Below are positions 20,607 through 30,546 of a stretch of DNA of 64,000 nt, piece after piece. The stretch lies in NCBI GenBank assembly GCA_029204225.1, contig CM055102.1, forward strand, positions 38,688,121-38,752,120, written 5' to 3'. The notes under the pieces are model-generated. The model did no database searches and was not told the origin of the DNA. It saw only the letters and a program-made list of their open reading frames with translations. Numbering within the stretch: position 1 is the stretch's first letter; each line of letters begins with the position of its first letter. The DNA comes from Diphasiastrum complanatum (lineage: Eukaryota > Streptophyta > Lycopodiopsida > Lycopodiales > Lycopodiaceae). The translations under genes were made by a program, and so were the position numbers.

Positions 20607-22230
20607 GAGGGCATCTGAAAAGTAATGACTATTTTGTTATCCTATATCAGACTGTCGGTGTGATTTAATTTCAAGCTTAAAAGTAAATATTCCGTAAAAT
20701 GTCTACTTAGTCCGAAATCTCTAGGTGCGAGAGGTAGTTTGTTGGAGAATCCTGATTAATCAGTAGTCATGTTGGCTAGCTTGACGTTTCATAGAAGAAC
20801 TGTAAACTAACTACCTTACTTTAAAATAAATTTTATGCTTTTTGTTGAATCTCATTGGATGATGTGAAAATTCTTCTTTGCACCATATGGTCATGAATTC
20901 CAGCAAGGCTTCCAGTGAATGTAGTTCTTTTGTGTGGGCAGTTCAATGGCTTCTTGGTATGTGAATGCGATATCTTTTTGCTCCAAATTTCTTGTAAATG
21001 TGATGTTAGCTTGGTTGTTTCAAATTTTTGTCTTTTTATAGGTACTGACTGTCTATTTCTGATTTCATCTTCCTGTGCTCTCAATTTGATTTTTGGACTA
21101 ATACTGCTTATCTGATGTCGACAGAGACACAAACTTGACAACACGTACACTGAAAAGATTGTCTCAACATGATATTTACAAATCCCAGCGGTCAAAGCAG
21201 CATTGAAAATTTGGAGACTTGTCTCAGGCGTGCAAAAATCTGCAGCAGAAGTTTACTACTGGCTGGCTATTAATTTATCTCATTCAAGAATGTGGGTTCC
21301 AACACCATTTGCTACTTTGCAGCTGCTTCTCTCATATGACATAGGATACTTTGAAGAATTTTAACATCCTTAACAGTGAGTAACTGGGATATGTACTGAT
21401 GCATGCACAGCAATTATCAGTCAACAAAAATGATAAATCAGTCAAATGTTAGCCTATTTTCCACATTGGGCTGAGATAGTACGACACCTGTCAGATTCTA
21501 CTGGCTTGCTGAATGTACTGTCGCCATTGTATACTTAGCTTGTCCGATTAAGTTGCTGCTCACAGGAAACAGAAAATCGATAGGATGGATGGTACAGCGA
21601 TGTCCATGCATGTCAAAGAAGCTGCTACTCTCGGCAATGAAACTGAAAGAATCATTTTGGATATCTGTCTGGTGCCGCAGCCAAGTAAGCGAGTACGCAT
21701 TCCTGTTAAGGTTGTGCAAAGAGGCACTTTCCTTACCAAGTTTTCATCCCCCTCAAAGTACCACCTGCTGCAAACATGAGATTAGTGGCATGTGGTCATT
21801 GTGAAAAATATAAAGCTCTTCTAGTGTGAAAGTTTTATGGACTATATCTTTTTAGCAGAGACTATAAGCTTATGTTTGCTCAACTTTATTTGTCTGGCTC
21901 TCAAGGGAGCCACTGAGGTTATCATTTATTATTGAGTTTGTGATTTTTGAAGGTTTGAATTTTTGCAAAGATTGAAGTGCTGCCTAAATTTTGCATTATC
22001 TGCTATAGGTGTTCAAACAGACTGGCCTCGTTGAGCTTTATGACAGTTTTTAGAGAAATATCTAGAGAAAAATATGAGAGGTTGCCTGCCTCTCAAGAAA
22101 ATATTCATAAAGCAGATCTGGTCATAGTATTTTTTATTCTGACCCTTTTCTGGTTGATAGTAATTTTGTGATCAGTAAAAGTTCTAAAGGTCACACTAGG
22201 AACTATACTAATTTTGGAACTTGCTACATA
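20607..22230. other. Unassigned region, possibly intron- or exon-like
   Basis: No transposon motif is visible. Short open stretches exist on both strands (for example 21585-21779 plus, which reads ETERIILDICLVPQPSKRVR, and 20833-21195 minus). T-rich tracts ending in AG resemble plant intron ends (near 21040 and 22005). I do not recognise any protein family, so these may be exons of a host gene, an old gene fragment, or chance. Confidence 0.35.
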
Positions 22231-22238
22231 ATAGATAC

Positions 22239-22260
22239 ACCCCCCCCCCCCCACCCCCCC
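22239..22260. repeat. Poly-C tract
   Basis: About 14 C, one A and seven more C form a low-complexity tract with no flanking feature that explains it. Confidence 0.85.
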
Positions 22261-23279
22261 AACATCCAAAAGTCATGACTAAGGGTGGTTTCACATGGGG
22301 GGGAGAAGTCCAAAAGGCCCAAATACTCTACTTTGATTGGTGGAGCCACTCCAAAAAGCCTTCCCCCCATTTCACAAGGGTTCAATGTACCAAACTCAAG
22401 ATACCAAGGGAATACCTTAAGCATCTTGGAGTATGGAGGGTAAGTGGTGGGCCCTTTCTCTCCTCTCCAATAAAATACATAAATCTAATTTCAATTTAGG
22501 CATTAAATGCCATGCCTTCCAAATGAAAGGGGCTTTCCCATGGAATGACATGGAAGGACTTGGGCTTTCAAATTGGGTTTTGACCAAGGGCTATTGGTCG
22601 AGGTATACATTGCTATCTCAAGTCTTAGTCTTTGTAAAATACTAGATGTTTCAAAGGAAAACCTATGATAAGTATAATGACTTAACACCTTTAAACCCTA
22701 GAGACTTGTGAGATGATCCTTTTAAGGTTAAATGTTATTTTTCCCATTTGTAGGAGTTGTAAAATGGTTACTCGAATGGAGTTGGAACATCGTAGTGGAA
22801 TATTTTGATTGTGAATCACACTAGATAAAAATAAAGATCATGTGACAACATTGGATCCATGAATGACAAACTGCCTACAATGCATATTGGTTTCCAAAGG
22901 GGGCTTGAAACTTGGACCAAAACTTGTAGATCAAACTAAATATAACATTGGACTCAAAAAGAATGTTGGAATATGTGTGTGCATACACTTGAAACATCGA
23001 GCATAATTGTATACAATCGCACATTTCTTCGATAGCATCAGATAATTAGACTCCACTATGAAAGGAAGCTACCTTGTATGGATCAAGAACTTTAAAATGT
23101 AGCCATGTGAGAAAACATGAAAACATATTTGCAACGATGTCGGAATAAGGTAGTACCCCCAAAGTGTGGCACCTCTAGAGAATAAGCACAAATGAGAAAG
23201 CAACTTTAAATAAAAGTATCATTCACATATACTAGTAAGTAGAGGAACACAACATTGAAATGATTTGATTCAACAAATA
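22261..23279. other. Unassigned AT-rich DNA
   Basis: I see no coding or terminal repeat. The right-hand part probably continues the gypsy relic that starts at 23280, because the integrase C-terminal half would be expected here on the minus strand. Confidence 0.35.
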
Positions 23280-23800
23280 CCAAAACTTGAATAAATAAAG
23301 CCCTATTGCCTCAACTATTTTTGTCATAATATTGCATAGAATCTTGTTAGAAGATTTCGCTTGCCCATAGATAGTATGGAGTACTAAATTGATGGATCAC
23401 AAATTTTTTTTCCATTAAACACTTGATCGTTTCGTTGACAAAATTGGTATCACAGTCGCTCATGATCTCAACTAGATAACCAAATCTGACAATAATGTTC
23501 TTGTACAAAAACTTGGCGGTCAATTTTGCATCGGCAACTGGTGATCAATTTTGCATCGGCAACTCGCAAAGCTCTTGCCTCAACCCATTTGGTCATGTAA
23601 ATGTTTTAGCTTGAGTACCTCATGCCGCAGGATGGATAGGACCCACATAATCAAGTTCCCATAACCATGTATAATATCTTAAAATGGCCATAGGCTTAAT
23701 ACTAAACGAATTGATGAAATGATGAGATACGTAGCACAAATAATCGAATAATAGATAGCAAGTGCTCAACAAAATGTGCACTTGGACATCATAGACAAAA
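23280..23800 (-). pseudogene. Ty3/gypsy integrase relic
   Basis: Read across frames, the minus strand gives DYVGPIHPAA near 23640, KWVEARALRVADAK near 23580, KFLYKNIIVRFG near 23500, SDCDTNFVNETIKCLME near 23440 and a STPYY block near 23370. These match the integrase core of Ty3/gypsy elements (first and second catalytic Asp regions). A 25-bp tandem duplication at 23521-23570 shifts the frame. The element's other domains are not recognisable. Confidence 0.7.
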
Positions 23801-24193
23801 AATGCCTTGAGATTTTGTCATATATGAAAATATGTGCAACCGTCCATACCAACAAATAATTACCAAGTACAATTATTCATATGTAGTCCATGATGGAAGA
23901 GAGTTGTAGTGTCTTTGCTAAAAAGAAATATATAGCATCAAACATAGAGACCATGAATGCTTAATGAAGGCAACAATATAAAGACGTCCAAAATATTTTG
24001 ATTCCTATATAAATAAAGAGCATGCTGTAAAGACTCCATGTTAGAAATCACACATGGTAGATTAATGATTTTGGGTAAAGATAGCCATGAAAAGCTACCA
24101 CATTTCAACACACACATTGTCATTTGTAAGCACCAATATTGTCACTTGAAAAAATAGTGACAACATCATGAGATAACACGATTATTGGTGAAA

Positions 24194-24933
24194 TTAGATA
24201 GTTTTATCATAACTTGACAATTTCCATACACTGACATGACATTGCTCAAACATGAGATAAAATGAGTAAAGTAGGATATAAGAACAATTTCTTGCCGATC
24301 CTTTTTGTTTACACAAGTCTTCAAACACTTGCAAAAATAGATCCTCATTGCTTTCACCTTTGACTTCCATCTTGATGCCTTTTCCTAGCTCCAAATTGCC
24401 GATTTTCACTTGGTTTTGATGAAGCAAACTAAGACCAACTATATGCTCTTCCAAATGTACATCAAAACACTTTTTATAGATCCAAACCTTTGTAAAACAA
24501 ACACCTCAAACATGTAATTGAGATCATAAAAGATTACACCAAAATCCCCTTCACTAGCCATAGTGAAATCCATGTCATCGCCATAAAAAATGAGATAGAT
24601 GCTATGATCCTCCTCCAACATGAAGTGTAATAGGTGAAGATGAGTGTCAAACTTGATCCTTGTTAGCCCTTTGAGTCCTTTCCAATCCTCAATAAGCACA
24701 CAATCAAGATTACTCATGCAAGACACCCTCTTAGTGAATGAATATCCAAGTGATAACACAAACTCATTAGGGCCCTTCTTGGACTCAAAAAGGGCCTCTT
24801 CACTAATCATAATTAGTGTTAATGACAACATGTGTACCAATAAGAGAGTGAAAATTAGTGTTAATGACAACATGTGTACCAATAAGAGAGTGACAATTGA
24901 GATGGAATGGTCCATATGACATGGCACATCCAA
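24194..24933 (-). pseudogene. Unrecognised coding-like region, minus strand
   Basis: Two overlapping minus-strand frames (24933-24439 and 24454-24194) read as one protein after a single shift near 24450: a Leu-rich start, then IEDWKGLKGLTRIKFDTHLH, YGDDMDFTMASEGDFGVIFY and LLHQNQVKIGNLELGKGIKM. The composition looks coding, with few stops over 740 bp. I do not recognise the family. Its position upstream of the gypsy integrase on the same strand allows it to be part of that element. The N-terminal part contains a 42-bp in-frame tandem duplication. Confidence 0.4.
24811..24894. repeat. 42-bp tandem duplication
   Basis: Two nearly identical copies of a 42-bp unit starting AATTAGTGTTAATGACAACA lie head to tail. 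The period is a multiple of three, so the minus-strand frame gains 14 residues without a shift. Confidence 0.9.
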
Positions 24934-25179
24934 AAATATAGATTGGATTTCTACATTCTAACTCACCCACCAACTCCCTCCTCAACCCAAATTAATGATA
25001 ATGTGACAATGGTACAATTCAAATTAAAAATTAAAAATTGCTATTTTTTAAACACTTCAAATGGTTTGTTTTTAGTTTGGAATGAGAGAAAAGGGGCACA
25101 ACATATCTTAAAGTCCCCATTATGAAAAAAAATTAAATTTTTTTTGGGAGAGAGGTCAACTGTTTGGATAAACTAGACT
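24934..25179. other. Unassigned DNA
   Basis: This AT-rich stretch has no coding. Part of it may be the 3' LTR side of Copia-3, whose RNase H ends just to the right, but I could not define an LTR edge. Confidence 0.35.
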
Positions 25180-26526
25180 CATCTATTCTAACACTCTCTC
25201 TTAAGTCCTAGTTTATCTTACATACAAATAGCTTTTCTCCAAAAATCTCAAATTTATCAACAATTAAAGGCTTCGTAAATATGTCTGCTAGTTGGTCTTC
25301 TGCCCTGTAATCCACCACATCTTAGATAACAACATTTCTAATGAAATAATATTCTATGTGTTTTGTGCATGCATGAAATACACGATTCTTCGCTAGTTGG
25401 ATGGTGCTCTGGCTACCACATCTGATCGTAGTGGGCATTCTTTGTGGGATGCCAATGTCTTCTAATATTCTTCTCAACCATATTACTTTCTGTGTGGCTA
25501 GCGCTTTATACTCAGCTTTTGTTGTAGATAAGACAATTGTCTCTTGCTTCTTACTAGACCAAGAAAATGCACCATTACCAAAGTGAAAGATATAGCCTAT
25601 GGTGGATTTATTGTTATCAACACAGCCTGCCCAATCTGAATCAACATAGCCTTGTAAAATTGGTAAAGCTTGTCTTTTCTCATAAAATAGAACATAAGTT
25701 GATGTGCCTTTGACATAGTGAAGTATTTGTTTTGCCGTCTTCTACTGCACCTCCTTAGGTGTCACCATGAATGGGCTTACTCGACTAACTGCATAACTTA
25801 TGTTTGGGTGTGTTGTAGTAAGATAAATTAATCAACCAATCAACTACCGAAACAACGTAGCATCTACCAAATCACTTGGTTCTTCACTTGATAGTTTATC
25901 ACCGACCTCGATTAGAGTAGCAATGGGTTTGTAATCATGCATTCTGAATTGCTCCAAGATCGCATTGACATACTTGGTTTGTGTAAGTGTTATCTTGTCC
26001 TTCCTTTGCCATACTTCTACCCCAAGACAATAGTGCATTAAGCCAAGTCTACCCCAAGACAATAGTGCATTAAGACAAGGTTAGTCATATCAAAAGTTGT
26101 GGCCAAATCTTTCTTGATAGCACCTTTAGTTCTTCATTGTTGCTCGTAGTAATGAGGTCATCCATGTAAAGTACGATCAGTGTGATGTTAGAGACTCATG
26201 CAAAGTAATAAAGATTTGAGTATGAGGAAGTATGTACCAATCTCCTAGATAAAAGGTACCCGTTACCTTATAATAGATCTACATCTAGATCTACTATGCC
26301 TTTTCAAGTTGTGCATTTGGATATTCATCATGTTCTATAAAGCCACTTGGTTGTTGAATACACACCTCCTCCTCTAGCTTCCCATTGAGGAAAGAGAATT
26401 TCACATCCATTTGATGTAGGCTCCAACCAAATAAAGCTGCTAACGCGATTACCATGTGCAAAGTATTCCAATTTGTTATGTAGCAAAGGTCTCCTCGTAG
26501 TCACAATCCCTTTGGTTTGAGCACAT
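25180..26526 (-). pseudogene. Copia-3 RT and RNase H relic
   Basis: The minus strand encodes a copia RT from DYEETFAT and HQMDVKFSFLNG (near 26400-26500) through LYMDDLITTS (YMDD box near 26155-26180) and LGLMHYCLGVEVWQ (near 26020). RNase H follows with AFSWSSKKQETIVLSTTKAE near 25510-25560, HIEYYFIRN near 25340 and DQLADIFTKPL near 25270-25300. A 32-bp tandem duplication (26017-26080) and many shifts break it. The upstream end is cut by the Copia-4 LTR at 26527; gag and integrase are not visible. Confidence 0.8.
26017..26080. repeat. 32-bp tandem duplication in Copia-3
   Basis: The unit CTACCCCAAGACAATAGTGC and its following bases occur twice, 32 bp apart. It shifts the RT frame just upstream of the LGLMHYCLG block. 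Confidence 0.85.
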
Positions 26527-27174
26527 TGTGAAAGATTCAACTAGTTTCATCACATTTTGCAATATTTCCATATTTGGCAAATTGAGGCCGAAACTTGTTT
26601 TAGACTTAGAGGTTGACTTTTCAAAGTTCATTAGTCTAAATTTCATTTGAATAAAGACTTTTTGAAAGTGTGGGAAAGTTATAATGTGATTTTGAGTAGA
26701 TTCAATTTGAATAGTTGGGTACATTGAATCTAGACCCAAAATTAGTAGGGTTAGCATTCTGGTGGGAAAGCCAAGTGGCCAAATAGGGTTTGGACCTGCT
26801 ATAAAAGGATGTAACTTGTGGAGAGAGTGATCTTCTCTATTCTCTATCTCATTTCATGCTTATACATGGTTCTCTTGGGTTCTACTATTCATTAGTGCAC
26901 TATCTTGGTGATTGCTTGCAATTCTATGTGTAGAATGATCTATATTGTTATTTTTGGATCCACACGTGTGAAATACAGTAGCTTGCTAGTTTTGTATGGA
27001 TAGAAACAGTAGATAATCATTTCATTCAAGTTTGATCAAGTTCTATTGGTGTTTGCATCTCAATTTGTGTGTAGATGTTGATTTTTCTAAATTGGTGAGA
27101 TTGGTAGTGTATTTCTCTTTCTAACCAAAGATCATTCAAGTAGATTGGATCTTAAGGATCTAAAATCTTTCACA
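26527..27174 (+). repeat. Copia-4 5' LTR (648 bp)
   Basis: The LTR starts TGTGAAAGATTC, ends CTTTCACA and is followed by a perfect primer-binding site. It matches the 3' LTR at 46301-46946 and the inverted LTR at 59169-59814, so this family has three LTRs in the window. TATAAAAGG at 26800-26808 is a likely core promoter. It lies inside the RT of Copia-3. Confidence 0.9.
26800..26808 (+). promoter_or_regulatory. LTR TATA box
   Basis: TATAAAAGG lies about 270 bp from the LTR start and is conserved at the same relative place in the sister LTRs (46573-46581 plus, about 59537-59545 minus). It is the probable transcription promoter of this copia family. Confidence 0.65.
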
Positions 27175-27186
27175 TGGTATCAGAGC
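27175..27186 (+). other. Copia-4 primer-binding site
   Basis: TGGTATCAGAGC follows the LTR with no gap. It is the exact plant copia consensus complementary to initiator Met-tRNA. Confidence 0.9.
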
Positions 27187-27208
27187 TTGTGTTTCAGGTT
27201 ATAAGAGG

Positions 27209-28505
27209 GTGATCTACACGGCCAATGATGGTGAGTGTGCAATCAAAGGGATTGGCACAATTCCTATTTCTCTCTCTACAAATAGGAATGTTCATTTGGA
27301 GGATGTCTTGTTTATTCCATCTATTATCAAGAATTTGCTTAGTGTGAGTCAAATGCTAAGTAAGGGCCTCAAGGTGGAGTTTGATGGAGATGCTTGTTTG
27401 ATCAAAAGGAAGGATGTCTTGATTGGAAAAGATAAAAGGCAAGGGAAATTGTTCAAACTTGATGCTTGTGTTATTGCTAACCAAGTTGGATGTGTTGCAA
27501 GGGAGCAAATTTCTATTCAAGAGGTTTGGCACAAAAGGATGGGACACCTCAACTTCAAGTCATTGGAGGTAATGGCAAGGAAGAAGGTTGTGATTGGTCT
27601 TCCAAGTTCCTTAGGTAATGACAAGCATGCTTGTGAGTCTTGTGCTTTGTCTAAGTCACATAGACTACCTTATACTAGATCTATTTCTAGATCTACAAAG
27701 CCTTTTCAACTTGTACATTCGGATATTCATGGATTTACTACAATTAGCAATAGTGGAGCTGAGATGTATGTAACATTCATTGATGATTTTAGTAGATTTT
27801 GTTGGATCTATCTGCTAAAGAGAAAGGATGAAGTGTATGATGTCTTTGTCAAGTTCAAGAATGCAAGGGAGAACCAATTTTCCACAAAGATCAAGTGCTT
27901 GAGAGGTGACAATGGTGGTGAGTACATATCTTACAAATTCAAGGCCTTTTGTGATGAGCATGGGATCAAGAGGGAGTATACAACATCAAGGACCCCACAA
28001 CAAAATGGAGTGGCTGGAAGGAAGAATATGACTTTATGTGAAAGTGCTAAAGCTACGAGGTTAAGTGCTAATCTCGACAAACCATTTTGGGATCAAGCTT
28101 TGTTGTGTGCCAATTTCTTGTGCAATAGGTGGCTGAGTGCTATTTTGGATGGAAGGACACCTTTTGAGATGCTATTCAAGAGGAGGCCGAGTGTCAACTT
28201 TCTAAGAACCTTTGGATGCACATGCTATGTCAACATTACTCTTGATGGTAGGACCAAGGAGGATCCATCTTCAAGAAGAGGTATTTTTGTTGGATATAGT
28301 GAGGTGAGTAAAGCCTACAAAGTTTACATTCCTTCTACTAACAAAGTGATTGCTGGTAGAGATCTCATTTTTGATGAGGGGAAAATTCCAAAGGTGTCTT
28401 CAAGCATGATTGATGGTAAAGTGGATGGATCTAACATTTTTTATGTTGATGAGAAGGATCTTACTTTGGATGGTGGTGATGATGGACCTTCTTGGGAAGG
28501 AGTTC
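27209..28505 (+). pseudogene. Copia-4 protease end, integrase (gag deleted)
   Basis: An uninterrupted frame of about 430 residues begins only 35 bp after the primer site, in the middle of the protease region (VIYTANDGECAIKGIGTIP). Gag and the DSGA active site are therefore deleted. It carries the pre-integrase motif (VWHKRMGHLNFKSLEVMA), CESCALSKSHRLPYTRS, HSDIHG, FIDDFSRFCWIYLL and LRGDNGGEY. The position of the catalytic Glu reads NGVAGRKN rather than the usual NGVAERKN, so the third acidic residue is lost. It ends near 28505, at the H3-Ulp1 pseudogene, without RT, RNase H or a 3' LTR. Confidence 0.9.
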
Positions 28506-28796
28506 TATATCTTTTTGATCATGTATAACAATATCTGCATCCTGAGCAACCTGAAAGGCTGTTAAGGCAGGAGCAGCATTCTTTTTCGGGCCCTCGATTT
28601 TAGGCGTAACACTTACACCGTTCTATAGAAAAGTTCAGATCAGCTCTTGCCAAAATCTATACACATCGTCGAGAGTACAGGTCAAGAGTGAACTGTCATC
28701 ATAAAACATGTGAATGAGCAAATTATTGACAATGATAGTAAAGAAATAAGAATCGAAATAAAAGGAATTACAAATGAACAAAACATTACCTTTTCA

Positions 28797-29300
28797 ATAT
28801 CTACATCGACTTGTAAATTATACCACTCAAAAAAGAGCTTTGTGTTGTACAAGACGGACTATGAACAAGTAAAAACATCCCTTTGCTGTACACACTGCAT
28901 ATATTGAACGAAAATTAGTAATATTATGACATAAAATTTATTCATGCTATGACGATAGATATAAACTAAAAAATAGATGCATGATCAAAGATAAATTGTA
29001 TACATTTTGAGAGATTTAATGGTTATCTTTCCAATTGAGGTTGTCATTGTCGGTATTTTACAAATGACCTCATGAAGTAGAGAATCAAATTCTCTCTATG
29101 TATTAGTAGCTGACTTCAGTTTTACACATAAAAAATTTGATACTGCCTCATTTATTTTTACAGAAAGAATATTCAAGCTCCAATGTCGACTGCAATAATC
29201 AAAATGTAAATTAGAATCCATTTGAATAGGAGTAATCATCCAAATTAAAGGCAACAAATGCAAACTAGCAATCCTTACTTATTTTCATATTGCATTCGAT
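28797..29300 (-). pseudogene. Ulp1/C48-like cysteine peptidase domain
   Basis: The minus strand gives LHLLPLIWMITPIQMDSN followed by CSRHWSLNILSVK near 29165-29200, the His box of C48 peptidases (HWSL). After a probable intron, VQQRDVFTCS near 28865-28895 and VLYNTKLFFEWYN near 28820-28860 give the Q...C Cys box, with a stop two codons after the Cys. The spacing and order (His box then Q/C box) match Ulp1 and the Ulp1-like proteases carried by several plant DNA transposons. The Asp of the triad is not obvious. Confidence 0.7.
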
Positions 29301-29829
29301 GAAATATACAGCCTTTTCAAATGTGGCATCTTTTGCCTTAATCTATAGGTTCTATTTGAATTTGAAAGAAAGAAATCAAAATAAGTGCCGAGCAGATCAA
29401 TTTTATTAGCTAAGTAAGTCTCGTATTGGTTATAATGGTCAAAATCAAAATAAAGCTGGTTAGGATCGTATGGAATTCTGATAAAAACATTATGTGCAGG
29501 GAGAAAAAGAGATGTAGACACAATATTTACAGATTTTTATGTTATTTTGTCAAACTCCTTTTGGGTTATCATTACTTTCGGTGAAGAAACCTTCTGAGGA
29601 GCTGGACAAATAACAGGAGGAGGAGATGATGATTCTGCATTTGAATCAGCTTCTGCTACATCTGATTCAGAATTCAAGAATATGCGGGGTCTCTTGCCAG
29701 GGATAACTCTAGGAGGAAGGGAAGCACCTGGCCTTTGAGATTTAGCTTTCTTAGAGACACCCTACTTCTTCTTCCTTGAGGTAGTTGGCAAGTCTGATCT
29801 ATCCAAAGGCAGGTCTCTGGAGGTGCTGG

Positions 29830-30155
29830 CGTTATCCACATGCAGACCTAAATAATGGTCCCGAATTCTTTTACCATCACACTTACCATGCACGACATCC
29901 TCAAAAAATTGGGACAAAAAGTCTTCTGCAGCACCTTATAAGGCCTGCATGGCTGTCACGACAAAATGAACATCAAGCCCAAGTGACAAGGTGACATTCC
30001 TAACAAATCTAGGGATCAACAATTCAATTGATCTCTGGATTGTTTTTTATCTCCCTCAACCAAACTTGATTTTTGCCACGTCTATGGCCAGTACCAGGTA
30101 GAACATGGGCACAGGAGGGCTGTACAAAAGTCATGGCATGGACAATGGATTTCAT
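29830..30155 (-). pseudogene. Histone H3-like domain
   Basis: A short tail with GHRRGKNQVW leads into LREIKNNPEIN, aligning with LREI of the H3 alpha-N helix. After a frameshift at about 30030 comes IELLIPRFVRNV (ELLI and R-L-V-R of H3 alpha-1), DVHFVVTAMQAL (D-L-R-F...A-V-M-A-L), then a TAA, GAAEDFLSQFFED (A-S-E-A-Y-L-V-G-L-F-E-D) and eight residues later KR. From RFVR to KR the match to canonical H3 is gapless over about 48 positions. Loop 1 has the canonical H3 length with no CENH3-type insertion. The alpha-N to alpha-1 spacing looks about three residues short. The tail is much shorter than in standard H3. Confidence 0.8.
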
Positions 30156-30173
30156 CTATTCTTGACCAATCAT

Positions 30174-30546
30174 GCAACGACACATGTTCTTTCGGACCTC
30201 ATTCACATGTGCAAATTTTCTGTATAAATTGGTCATTTCCAACGCGAATTTTCACAAAAAATTTCTAATTTCTACGTCGGATATCGATTTCAAGCACACA
30301 CTTGTCACTGTTTCGCATCTGTTTATATATTTACACCTAGAACTGATACTGTTTGCTCTAATATCGCTCTCAAGCACACCTTACTTGTCCATTTTTCCTA
30401 TTCTTCATACTCGCGCTCGGATCCGATACTCGGTTTTATGATATTTCTTTCGAACGCATAGGGGGTTGTAGTTTGTTTATTACTTGCATTTTGCGCCTGA
30501 GTCCAATATTCAAAATCTTTCTTTTTGTATTTTTTTTTTTGTAGAA
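30174..30546. promoter_or_regulatory. Divergent intergenic region
   Basis: This T-rich stretch separates the minus-strand H3-Ulp1 gene from the plus-strand gene that follows. Divergent genes normally share control sequences, so promoters may lie here. I see no clear TATA box in the right position for either side. Confidence 0.3.

Larger units (their letters stand above)
28530..30173 (-). pseudogene. Histone H3-like fold fused to Ulp1/C48 peptidase
   Basis: This minus-strand pseudogene has an N-terminal histone H3-like domain (30100-29840), a basic Ser/Pro linker (29820-29560) and a C-terminal cysteine peptidase of the Ulp1 (C48) type (29300-28800). From about 30030 to 28970 everything lies in one frame, broken by stops at 29936, 29762, 29537, about 29282, about 29276 and 29096, with one frameshift near 30030. 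At least one intron is suggested before the Cys box, which sits in a segment bounded by AG and GTAATG. C48 peptidases process SUMO-like tags, while H3 packages DNA; their union in one frame is unusual. The gene ends at the Copia-4 junction near 28505-28530. Confidence 0.7.

Noticed and set aside
24600-24700. FYGDDMDF as an RT YGDD box
   Set aside because: No other RT motif occurs around it at the right spacing, so the match is taken as chance.
29830-30155. H3-like segment as a CENH3 gene
   Set aside because: Loop 1 is not extended as in plant CENH3, and the domain is followed in frame by a Ulp1-like peptidase, so a centromeric role is not supported.
30172-30441. Plus-strand frame between the divergent genes
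   Set aside because: Its composition is typical of T-rich noncoding DNA, it overlaps the likely promoter region, and no motif is visible.
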